47,919 nt of DNA from CAYVFC01 sp964450715 (GTDB lineage Bacteria; Myxococcota_A; Polyangia; Polyangiales; JAFGIB01). Each line of letters begins with the position of its first letter. Positions within the stretch are counted from its first letter, which is position 1. The stretch lies in the NCBI GenBank assembly GCA_964450715.1, contig CAYVFC010000054.1:1-47919 (forward strand). Reading direction: 5' to 3'. The notes under the pieces are model-generated. The model was given only the letters and a program-made list of their open reading frames with translations, was not told where the DNA came from and searched no databases. This document shows, piece after piece, positions 15,021 through 21,916 of this stretch. The translations under genes were made by a program, and so were the position numbers.

Positions 15021-15887
15021 TCACTTTTTCCTCCGGCGATCGCCGCCGCGTTTACCAGGGCTATCCGCGATCTCGATACCGCAGGTCGGATCGTCTCCGC
15101 ACTCGTCGATCTCTCCCAGCTCGCGACCCGGTCCACCGCTTCGCAGCCCGGCCTTCGTGGGTAGCTCATTTCCCCGGCTGGCTCTGACGCCCTGCCGGTT
15201 CTTCGTCGGCGACCGTCGTACGAGCCGGCTGGTTTCAGGGGCTGGGTCGGCCGCGTCCCGGGACGCGATGGGTGCCGCGGGCTCGACCGTTCCGAAAACC
15301 TCTACGGGTTCGAGCGGCGAGGCGCTTGCCGGAGCTGGATCCGGGATCGGCCGCGGTGAAGGCGGGGCCGACGAGCCCGTCCCGTCCACCATCAGCAGCA
15401 AGCCGAGCGCCGCCACGGCCGTGCAGGCCGTGGCAAAGGCCAGCTTCCATTTACGGGCGGCTCTCCAGGCGGAGGTATCCGGGTCGTATTCGCGCGAGCG
15501 GGACTCGAGGAAGTCCCGGTGAAAGGCCTCGCGCGAGCACTGTACGGCCCGCAACTCGGCTCGCAACGCGGCGATGCGCGCCTCGGCCTCTGCGTCGCGG
15601 CGCTGGATCTCGGCATCCATCCGTAACCGCGCCTCGGCCTCGGCAACCTGTTGCGCCCTTTGCTCCTCGGCTTGCCTCTGTTCTTCCGCCAGCCGCGCCT
15701 CTGCTTCCGCGTGCAGCTGTTGTTGCCGCTCGGCTTGCTCCTGCAACCGCGCGCTCTCCAGCTCACGCAGCTCGTCCAGGGCGCAAAGCACGCTGTCGTC
15801 CGCGTTGCCGGCGCGCCGGCTCCCCGAACCGTTCCCCTTACCATCATCCGGGCAGAGCCGGGTGCGTTTTTCTTTTAGTCCGCTCAT
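15021..15887 (-). CDS. Coiled-coil single-pass membrane protein, 288 aa
   Basis: I do not recognise a family. Residues about 30-110 are a long Glu/Arg/Ala/Gln-rich heptad stretch (LRELESARLQEQAERQQQLHAEAEARLAEEQRQAEEQRAQQVAEAEARL), clearly a coiled coil. A single hydrophobic helix follows (KLAFATACTAVAALGLLLMV, about 150-170), then a Pro/Ala-rich and basic C-terminal tail with two Cys near the end (DECGDDPTCG). With the basic residues before the helix, the coiled coil should be cytoplasmic and the tail periplasmic. ATG 15887 is chosen over the adjacent ATG 15890 because of spacing from AAGGAGG. It lies 108 bp downstream of the sigma-54 activator on the same strand and may belong to the same regulon. 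Its start is buried in a hairpin. Confidence 0.7.
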   Translation of the reverse strand: MSGLKEKRTRLCPDDGKGNGSGSRRAGNADDSVLCALDELRELESARLQEQAERQQQLHAEAEARLAEEQRQAEEQRAQQVAEAEARLRMDAEIQRRDAEAEARIAALRAELRAVQCSREAFHRDFLESRSREYDPDTSAWRAARKWKLAFATACTAVAALGLLLMVDGTGSSAPPSPRPIPDPAPASASPLEPVEVFGTVEPAAPIASRDAADPAPETSRLVRRSPTKNRQGVRASRGNELPTKAGLRSGGPGRELGEIDECGDDPTCGIEIADSPGKRGGDRRRKK

Positions 15888-15914
15888 CATCACCTCCTTC
15901 AAGGTGATGATGAG
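15883..15914 (-). promoter_or_regulatory. Hairpin hiding ribosome site and start codon
   Basis: CTCATCATCACCT (15883-15895) and AGGTGATGATGAG (15902-15914) are perfect 13-bp inverted repeats with a 6-nt loop. In the transcript of the coiled-coil gene both tandem ATG codons and half of the AAGGAGG ribosome site lie in the stem, so translation should be blocked unless the hairpin is opened, for instance by a protein or by a temperature change. Confidence 0.6.
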
Positions 15915-15995
15915 CAGCAATCATACCCGAAATTTTTGTAATGATATCAACATATTGACATCATATATAATATAAATACAAGAATTATCATTCTA
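15915..15995. other. AT-rich intergenic segment
   Basis: About 80 bp of strongly AT-rich sequence (TTGACATCATATATAATATA and similar) in an otherwise GC-rich region. It separates the sigma-54 activator from the coiled-coil gene. It probably holds the promoter of the latter, but I could not assign -35/-10 boxes with good spacing in that direction. Confidence 0.4.
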
Positions 15996-17717
15996 TTATT
16001 TATAGAATTTCTTGCGCAGATCGCGCGCCCGCAGGCCCAGCTGGTTGAAGCGCAGCCGGACGCGCCGGGCGTTGGTCTCTGCGTCGCCCTTGAGCAGCCG
16101 CTGGGCCATCTTCCCGAAATCGCCCTTCGTCTCCTCGAACAGCTCGGCGTACAGCTGCTTCTCGGCATCGCGGGCCACCTGCTTCAGGCTGGTGCCCGGC
16201 GAAAGCCGAACGTAGAGCCCCTGCTTCTGCGACGCGGTTAAAGCGGAATCGCCGGACGCGGACCAAGTGCCGAGCAGCTCGTGCAGCAGCTTGGCCGGGA
16301 TGGGTATGGTGCGAGGCGCGGTAGCGGCCACAGCCGTGCCACTTTCGGCCGCGCGTAGCGCGTCCGAAAGCGCGTATATAGCGGCGTTCGCCAGGCACAG
16401 CTCCAGCTCCCGGATGTTGCCGGGCCAGCGGTGCGAGCGCAGTGCCGACATTGCCCTGCGCGAAAGCGCGAATCCGACACCCTGACCGGGCGGTTCGGTT
16501 TCTCCCTCCCCGAGCAATACCGCGCGTACCGGCCCGTCCAGCCCGGCCACCTGCATGTACGAGGCGAGCAGCTCGCGATCGGTCCCGGCGGCAAAACGCC
16601 CGGCGATAAAGGCGGCGGCGAGCTCCCGGATGTCTTCTTTACGTTCTCTCAACGGCGCCAGGACCATACGCGCTGCCGGGTTTAGGCGGGCGTACAGGTC
16701 TTTGCGAAAGGCGCCCTCGCGCACCGCGCCCTTGAGGTCGGTGTTGGTAGCGGCGATGAGCTTTACGTCCACCTGTCGCAGCCTGGACTCTCCCAGCCGG
16801 GTGATGCGGCCGCTCTGTAGCGTCAAGAGCAGCGAGCGCTGCACCTCCGGGGGCAGGTTGCCGATCTCGTCGAGAAAGAGCGTGCCGCCGCTGGCCCGCT
16901 CGAAGCAGCCCTCGCGGTCGACCGCGCCGCTGAAGGCCCCTCGCACGGTGCCGAACAGCTCGGCCGCGATGAGCGTTGCCGGGATGGCCGCCAGGTCCAC
17001 CGCCAGAAAGGGGCCCTGGCGCCGGGTAGCCGGGTGCAGCACTCGCTCGGCCAGCGCGCTCTTGCCCGTGCCGGTCTCGCCCAGCAACAGCATGGGTAGC
17101 GAGGTGCGGCCGAGCGCCAGAGCGTCCTGCCTCAAACCGGCCATGGCCGCGCTGCGGCCCCAGAGGTAGCCCGGCCGTTCGGTCACCGCTGCCCGGCGGG
17201 CCAGGATACGCTCGATGAGCAGCCCGAGTGCACGCGCGTCAAAGAGATCCGGGCCGGCCATGGTCACGAACTCGTCCACCGAGAGCGCCTCGGCCGCCGC
17301 GTCGGGCGGAAGCTCCTCGAGCGAGGTCATCAGCAGCACCGGCAGATCGGGATAGCGGCCGCGCAGCGCCCGCAGGATCTCCAGGCCCTGCAGACGCCGG
17401 CTCAGCTCCCGGTCGCCGTCGCTGCGCAGTAGCAGGCGCTCCAAGGGCAGGTCGAAGGCGAGGTCGAGCAGCACCGCCTGCAAGTCCGGATGCCGTCCGA
17501 GCGCCTGCAGTGTCTCGGCCCAGTCGTGCGCGTGGGTGAGCCGGCAGCCCGGTCGCCGCTGGCAGGTCCAGCAGGGCCCGGCGAGCTCGCACCGCGTCGC
17601 ATAGTCGTGGTCGCGCAGAAGCGCGTGACACAGCTCCACGTAACGATCGCCGTCATCGATGATGAGCAGCTTGGCCCTCTGTCGGGCGCCTCCTTGTCCC
17701 GGCTCGCTCGCTCTCAT
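15996..17717 (-). CDS. Sigma-54-dependent response regulator with Cys cluster, 573 aa
   Basis: An atypical receiver domain (residues about 15-170) with acidic pocket Asp21-Asp22 and probable phosphoacceptor Asp85 (VLLDLAFD) contains an unusual cysteine cluster, Cys43-x5-Cys49-x2-Cys52-x5-Cys58. The AAA+ domain has Walker A GETGTGKS (213-220), the sigma-54 contact loop as GAFSGA (260-265, Ser in place of the usual Thr), Walker B TLFLDEIG (279-286) and the SHRWPGNIREL sensor II segment. The C-terminus (about 500-573, AELFEETKGDFGKMAQRLL...ARRVRLRFNQLGL) is a degenerate Fis-like helix-turn-helix. It would activate RNA polymerase-sigma54 at unknown promoters. Its start overlaps the previous gene by one base (TGATG). 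The cluster suggests metal, Fe-S or redox sensing. Confidence 0.9.
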   Translation of the reverse strand: MRASEPGQGGARQRAKLLIIDDGDRYVELCHALLRDHDYATRCELAGPCWTCQRRPGCRLTHAHDWAETLQALGRHPDLQAVLLDLAFDLPLERLLLRSDGDRELSRRLQGLEILRALRGRYPDLPVLLMTSLEELPPDAAAEALSVDEFVTMAGPDLFDARALGLLIERILARRAAVTERPGYLWGRSAAMAGLRQDALALGRTSLPMLLLGETGTGKSALAERVLHPATRRQGPFLAVDLAAIPATLIAAELFGTVRGAFSGAVDREGCFERASGGTLFLDEIGNLPPEVQRSLLLTLQSGRITRLGESRLRQVDVKLIAATNTDLKGAVREGAFRKDLYARLNPAARMVLAPLRERKEDIRELAAAFIAGRFAAGTDRELLASYMQVAGLDGPVRAVLLGEGETEPPGQGVGFALSRRAMSALRSHRWPGNIRELELCLANAAIYALSDALRAAESGTAVAATAPRTIPIPAKLLHELLGTWSASGDSALTASQKQGLYVRLSPGTSLKQVARDAEKQLYAELFEETKGDFGKMAQRLLKGDAETNARRVRLRFNQLGLRARDLRKKFYK

Positions 17718-18124
17718 CAGCGGGGCTCTCTCGCTTCGGCGGCCATCGAGCGTAAAAGCGCCTCGATTTTAATGGCCATATCCGCGGCGCTGCGCATGGC
17801 AGCCTCGTCTCCTTGCCGTATCTCCGCTTCCATCGCGTCTATCCGTGCGAACAGCAGGCGGCACTGCGCGAGCCTCTGGTCCCGTACCAGCTGCCCGAGC
17901 CCTTCCGACAGCGGCTCGAACCGCTGTGAGGCGCGCGGTTCGCCCCGGGCTCCGTACAGGTCCCTTACCAGCATCCGCCCGAGCTCGGCGGGTAGCGGAC
18001 CGGATGGAAGGTTGCGCGCGGTGCGCGATAGGTATTTGGCCACCTCGTGGACCAGCCGCGCCAGAAGCTCCGCCACCTGTCTGGCATCTGCTTCATCTGA
18101 CTGTTGCGCGATCATCGCTCTCAC
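17717..18124 (-). CDS. Small helical protein of unknown function, 135 aa
   Basis: No family recognised. The sequence is almost entirely amphipathic helix (ADARQVAELLARLVHEVAKYLSRTARNL ... RLLFARIDAMEAEIRQGDEAAMRSAADMAIKIEALLRSMAAE), with no membrane segment and no Cys cluster. It starts at GTG 18124, overlapping the receiver gene by four bases (GTGA), and its stop overlaps the sigma-54 activator start. Such coupling implies fixed stoichiometry with its neighbours, so a role as phosphotransfer or adaptor protein is possible. His26 (LVHEVAKYLSRT) could be a phosphorylatable residue of an Hpt-like helix, but this is inference. ATG 18115 (MIAQQSDEAD) is an alternative start. Confidence 0.7.
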   Translation of the reverse strand: MRAMIAQQSDEADARQVAELLARLVHEVAKYLSRTARNLPSGPLPAELGRMLVRDLYGARGEPRASQRFEPLSEGLGQLVRDQRLAQCRLLFARIDAMEAEIRQGDEAAMRSAADMAIKIEALLRSMAAEAREPR

Positions 18125-18570
18125 CCGTCCAGCCCCAACGCTTCTCGGATCAGCCTGGCATCAAAGGAGCAGACGGCCAACACCTCTCCATAGAGGCGGC
18201 GCAGGTTCTCGAGCTTGCGCGGTGCGAAATCGTGCACGAATAGCGCCGGCCCGTGGTGTCCGGCCCGGCGCAGCTCGCCGAGCACCAGCGTTCCCTGCTG
18301 GTCCTGCAGGTAGCGTACGGCCGCGTCCCGGTCGCCCGAGAAGAGGCGGCGGGCCGTTTCCCCGACGTCGCCTGCCAGCGCGGACTCGGGCGCGCGGTCG
18401 AACCTGAGGTCGATGAGAAAGCCGTCGGCCGGATCGTCCTGTAGTAGCCGCAGCGCTTCGGCCGCTGAATGCGCGGCCGAGATCCGGCATTGATCGCCGA
18501 GAAAAAGACGGGCGAACTGCTCGTACTCGTCGCCGTCTTCCACGATCACGATGTGCTTAAATATTGTCAT
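18121..18570 (-). CDS. Stand-alone atypical receiver protein, 149 aa
   Basis: Begins MTIFKHIVIVEDGDEYEQFARLFLGD, giving the acidic pocket Glu11-Asp12, and has GFLIDLRFDRAPES with candidate phosphoacceptor Asp52. After that the usual receiver layout is replaced by a longer insert (LAGDVGETARRLFSGDRDAAVRYLQDQQGTLVLGEL), then a strand GPALFVHDF. The same unusual signature ([DE]DGDxY early, then DLxFD, then a long insert) occurs in the sigma-54 activator of this operon, so the two receivers look like a matched pair. There is no output domain. ATG 18570 overlaps the predicted stop of the kinase gene as ATGA. The frame is open upstream only because the repeat tract has no stop codons. Confidence 0.8.
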   Translation of the reverse strand: MTIFKHIVIVEDGDEYEQFARLFLGDQCRISAAHSAAEALRLLQDDPADGFLIDLRFDRAPESALAGDVGETARRLFSGDRDAAVRYLQDQQGTLVLGELRRAGHHGPALFVHDFAPRKLENLRRLYGEVLAVCSFDARLIREALGLDG

Positions 18571-20323
18571 CGTTCCGCTTCCTTCTCTTCCTTCTCTTCC
18601 TTCTCTTCCTTCTCTTCCTTCTCTTCCTTCTCNNNNNNNNNNNNNNNNNNNNNNNNNNNNNNNNNNNNNNNNNNNNNNNNNNNNNNNNNNNNNNNNNNNN
18701 NNNNNNNNNNNNNNNNNNNNNNNNNNNNNNNNCTTCCTTCTCTTCCTTCTCTTCCTTCTCTTCCTTCTCTTCCTTCTCTTCCTTCTCCTTCTCCTCCTCC
18801 GGCGGCGGATCAAAGGCCCGAAAGAAGCGCAGGGTGACGGCCTTGTCGTAGCCCCCGAGCCCCGGCTCCGTCTCGATGGAGCCGCCGTAGCGCCGGATGG
18901 CCGCCGCCACCAACCCCAGGCCCGAGCCCATCTCCCGCCCGTAGATCATCTCGGTACAGAGCTCTTCTCGGCTGGTATCGCAGATGCTCAGCCGCACCGC
19001 CTCCTCGCCGGTCGGCTCGAGCTCGGTACGGACGAACAGACCCACCCGCCTGTTGTCGGGTTCCCGTCCCACCGCCAGGATGGCGTTCCTGAGCAGGTTC
19101 TTCAGTATCAACACCAGGTCCATGCGCGGCACCTCGACCAGCACCCTTTCGCTCACCGGCTCGCGTTCGAGCGCGTCGAGCGCCACGCTGCTGGCCGCGT
19201 ACTCGCCCCGCACCTCGTCCACGATCTGCCCGAAAAGCGCCTCGTCGATGGCCGTGCGGATGAGCCGCGACTGCTGCCGCGCCAGCAGGGCGTCGAAGGC
19301 CCGCAGCCGCTGGTGCGCCCTTTTCAGCCCGGCCAGCGTGCGTGCGTCGGGCTGTTCGAGCCGGGGCCTGAGCGCGCACAGCGCGTCTATCGAACGGGCT
19401 GCGGCGCGAAATCCGGTGTCGCGCCGCGGGTCGAAGCGGGAGCCCAGCGCGCGCACGAACCCCTGCAGGTGCGCCTGCCAGGCCCGGCGCAGGGGAACGC
19501 CGCCGTAGAGGCGCTGGCAGAGGAAGGCGCGCTGCTCGGAGGTGGTCCGGCCCGTTTCCAGCACGGCCAGCACGTCCGAGACCGCCCCGATGCGGTGCTT
19601 GAGCAGCTCGTGCCTGAGCGATCCCACCAGATAGGCAATGGCCGGGTGAAGCTCCGGGTTATTTTGTACTATGTATTCCAACGTCGCTCGCCGGCCGCGC
19701 ACCATTCCGAAGGCGAGCCAGGCGATCGCCAGGGCCGGCGCCAACAGCGCGCCCCCCCAGGCCGCGGTAGCGGCCGGCGAGAGCTCCGGCACGGAACCCG
19801 CTTCACCTTCGCCGCCCGCGTCCGGGTCTGGAGGATCGAACACGCTCCCCAGCCCTGGATCCAGCTCGGCGAGCTCGGCTTTGGCTGCCGCTACCCGCTC
19901 TGCCGCTCCTGCTGGCGCGGCCTCGATGTGCCTGCGGTAGTAGGTGGCGGCGTTGTCGAACATTCCCTTGTCGCGGTAGGTGCGGGCCAGCCGCAGGTAG
20001 TGCGCCGGATCGATCGGTGCGCTCTCCGCTCCCTCGATGAAGGCCTGGCGCGCCTCGGCCGTGCGCCCCTGCTCGAAAAGGCGCAGGCCCCGCAAGTAAG
20101 CCCGATCGGCCCGGGCGAGCAACCGCCTGGCCTGCTTGCCCTGGGGGCTGTGGGGATCGATCGACCTCCAAGCGCCATGGGCATTGACCTCGCGCTTCTG
20201 CCACATCTGTTGCGCCCGCTGCCATTGCGCCTCGGGTTGCTCCCGGTCCGGGCCACAGCCGAGGCCGGCGCCGATACAGGCGCAGCAGAGACACAGAAGC
20301 GCAATTGCCGGCGGTAGCTTCAT
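18567..20323 (-). CDS. TPR lipoprotein histidine kinase (gap in 3' end)
   Basis: N-terminal signal with a lipobox-like end (IGAGLGC, Cys23), then TPR-like helices (about 65-150, including AYLRGLRLFEQGRTAEARQAFIEGAE and YLRLARTYRDKGMFDNAATYYRRHIEA), a Gly/Glu linker, one membrane helix (184-208), and a cytoplasmic kinase. The dimerisation helix has GSLRHELLKHRIGAV with His238 as likely phosphoacceptor. The ATPase domain has the N box LILKNLLRNAILAV and G box MGSGLGLVAAAIRRYGG, but the D box is weak (ICDTSREE). The C-terminus is a Glu/Lys repeat broken by the N-gap. In the (EEK)n frame it would end KEAER with TGA overlapping the next ATG. The 100-N filler breaks this frame, so the coordinates are nominal. 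It should pass phosphate to the receivers downstream. Confidence 0.82.
18578..18787. repeat. 9-bp tandem repeat (TTCCTTCTC)n spanning an assembly gap
   Basis: About six copies of a 9-bp unit are visible on each side of the gap. Read on the minus strand the unit is GAGAAGGAA. All three minus frames are free of stops (EEK, GRE, RRK), and because the unit is a multiple of three, changes in copy number keep the kinase frame. It encodes the acidic/basic tail of the histidine kinase. Confidence 0.9.
18633..18732. other. Assembly gap of 100 N
   Basis: Exactly 100 undetermined bases, the usual placeholder for a scaffold gap of unknown length. The gap lies entirely inside the 9-bp tandem repeat, which explains why assembly failed. 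The true length must be 2 modulo 3 for the kinase frame to reach the ATGA overlap. Confidence 0.95.
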
Positions 20324-20399
20324 CAATGATCCGCCGGTCGGGTTTTTCCGGAAGCGAACGCGGGTGAGTACAATCGCCGGATGTTCCGGGGTTGCAGAA

Positions 20400-21002
20400 A
20401 TGGCTAGCGCGATCGGCCACATGGTTGGAGCCGCCGCCGCCTGGGAGGCGGCGCGACGGGTGCCGGGCGGGCGAATTCCCTCTGGACCGGCCTGGTACTT
20501 GCTGCCCACCACCATGGCGCTCGCGCCCGACCTCGACGTGGCGGCGCTCATCCTGTTCGGTTCGGGTGTTTCGCACCGCGGCCCCTCGCACTCGCTGCTG
20601 GTCGCATTCGGTCTGTCCGTCATAGGGGCGATCGCCCTGCGCTTTCGCCTGTCGACCTGGAAGGCCGTGACCAGCCTGGGTCTGCTGTTCGCCATCGCTG
20701 CCGTTCACCCGCTGCTCGATTTCCTGATGGGGCGCGGTCCGCCCGTGCCCTTTCTCTGGCCCTGGCAATCGGCCGGGTGGCTGAGCCCGGTTCAACTCAT
20801 CCCGACCGCTTATTATTCGGACACCTTTGGCGGGCTTTTCTCGGTTCTGTTCTCCATGCGCACCCTGAAGGGCGTTCTGCTCGAGCTGTTCTCGCTGGGA
20901 CCGCTCTGGCTGGCCGTCCGCTCGCGGCAGCGCGAGGTCACCCGCGTCGCGCTGCTACTCTCTGCCGCCGGTTTCTTCCTCACCTGGTTGCTCTACCGTT
21001 GA
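20400..21002 (+). CDS. YdjM/DUF457-type membrane-bound metal-dependent hydrolase-like protein, 200 aa
   Basis: MASAIGHMVGAAAAWEA (His7), ALAPDLDVAALIL (paired Asp), GVSHRGPSHSLLVA (His-rich turn) and AVHPLLDFLM are the conserved polar positions of the DUF457/YdjM family of inner-membrane proteins, annotated as metal-dependent hydrolases; the reaction is not known. Five or six hydrophobic helices surround them. ATG 20400 is chosen since upstream sequence lies within the divergent kinase gene. The 76-bp space to the kinase start must hold both promoters. A 7-bp GC-rich hairpin (21004-21020) follows the stop. Confidence 0.85.
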   Translation: MASAIGHMVGAAAAWEAARRVPGGRIPSGPAWYLLPTTMALAPDLDVAALILFGSGVSHRGPSHSLLVAFGLSVIGAIALRFRLSTWKAVTSLGLLFAIAAVHPLLDFLMGRGPPVPFLWPWQSAGWLSPVQLIPTAYYSDTFGGLFSVLFSMRTLKGVLLELFSLGPLWLAVRSRQREVTRVALLLSAAGFFLTWLLYR

Positions 21003-21018
21003 GAAGGGCGGGACGCCC

Positions 21019-21063
21019 TTGACAGCGTCCGTCCTTTTTCCGATAACTAACCGACCGGTTAGT
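21019..21063 (+). promoter_or_regulatory. Promoter with TetR-type operator, module 1
   Basis: TTGACA (21019-21024), a 17-nt spacer, then GATAAC (21042-21047). A perfect dyad ACTAACCG-AC-CGGTTAGT (21046-21063) overlaps the -10 box. The 28 bp from 21043 are the same as module 2 except for two bases at symmetric positions. Confidence 0.7.
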
Positions 21064-21174
21064 AAGTTGTTTAGGGCTTTGAACTGACCGTGTGGCAGAA
21101 CTACCTGAAAGATTTATTTATTTTCCTTCCCAATAAGCTTCCAGGCCGTTTTCTAAGAACCGACCGGCGGTCTA

Positions 21175-21219
21175 TTGACCCCACCCGCCTTCCCGGTTAT
21201 AACTAACTGACCAGTTAGT
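21175..21219 (+). promoter_or_regulatory. Promoter with TetR-type operator, module 2
   Basis: TTGACC (21175-21180), 17-nt spacer, TATAAC (21198-21203), with a perfect dyad ACTAACTG-AC-CAGTTAGT (21202-21219) over the probable start of transcription. A repressor bound here would block RNA polymerase, fitting autoregulation by the TetR protein encoded directly downstream. Confidence 0.78.
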
Positions 21220-21233
21220 AAGTTGTGGGCAAG

Positions 21234-21899
21234 ATGGAACGGGTAGAGCCGAGCGCAGGAATGAAATCCAGGACCAAACGGGACCTGGCCAGGACTCGCC
21301 GCAATATCCTCGACGCGGCCGCGTGGCAGTTCGCCGAAAAGGGGCTGGCCGGCGCGCGCATGGAGGCCATCGCCGAGAGGGCCGGCGTGAGCAAGGCCAT
21401 GGTCTACTACGCGTTCGGGGGCAAAGAGGATCTTCACCTGGCCGTGATCCGGGATCTCTTCCAGGAGAAGATCGCGACCATCGACGCGCGGGTGGCGGAC
21501 ATCAGCCTGTCGGCCGAGGAGTTCCTGCAGCTGTTCGACCTCTACTTCGACGCCTTCTTCGAACGGCAGGACTACGTCCGCATCATGATCGACGACGCGG
21601 TAACCGGCGGCAAGGCACTGGGCCGCCTGCGCGAGCAGAGCCCGGAGCTGTTCGCCATCTTCGACACGCTGGCCGGGGTTTTCAGCAAGTCGGCGCGGAG
21701 CGGGTCCATCCGCGAGATCGACACCGACAAGAGCGTGATGGTCATCGTCTTCATCCTCTCCGCCTTGGTGATCATGATGCCGCACATGCAGATCATCCGG
21801 CCTCGCGGCACCGAGGCCCACCAGCGGCTGCAGGGCGCCGAACAGTGGAAGAAGTACCTGCGGGCCATGTTTGAACGGATTATCCAGCCGGAAGGCTGA
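21234..21899 (+). CDS. TetR family transcriptional regulator, 221 aa
   Basis: The N-terminal DNA-binding domain is typical: RTRRNILDAAAWQFAEKGLAGARMEAIAERAGVSKAMVYYAFGGKEDLHLAVI. The C-terminal ligand-binding domain is helical with FVFILSALVIMMPHMQI near the end. It most likely represses its own operon through the two operators upstream and responds to a small hydrophobic ligand. GTG 21225, ATG 21234 and ATG 21261 are possible starts; none has a strong ribosome site, and 21234 is used here. It is followed after 17 bp by a membrane protein gene with a good ribosome site, so the two are probably one operon. Confidence 0.92.
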   Translation: MERVEPSAGMKSRTKRDLARTRRNILDAAAWQFAEKGLAGARMEAIAERAGVSKAMVYYAFGGKEDLHLAVIRDLFQEKIATIDARVADISLSAEEFLQLFDLYFDAFFERQDYVRIMIDDAVTGGKALGRLREQSPELFAIFDTLAGVFSKSARSGSIREIDTDKSVMVIVFILSALVIMMPHMQIIRPRGTEAHQRLQGAEQWKKYLRAMFERIIQPEG

Positions 21900-21916
21900 A
21901 GAGAGGGAGGAGACCC

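Noticed and set aside
15944..15976. Rightward promoter TTGACA with TATAAT-like box
   Set aside because: The two boxes are only 7-8 nt apart, so they cannot form one sigma-70 promoter; the AT-richness alone produces the matches.
18578..18787. Possible CRISPR array
   Set aside because: The repeat is a simple 9-bp tandem with no spacers. I saw no CRISPR array or cas gene elsewhere in the window.
19806..20795. Kinase gene starting upstream of 20323, up to about 20695
   Set aside because: The extra N-terminus overlaps the divergent membrane protein gene and lacks a signal; MKLPPAIALL at 20323 gives a proper lipoprotein signal.
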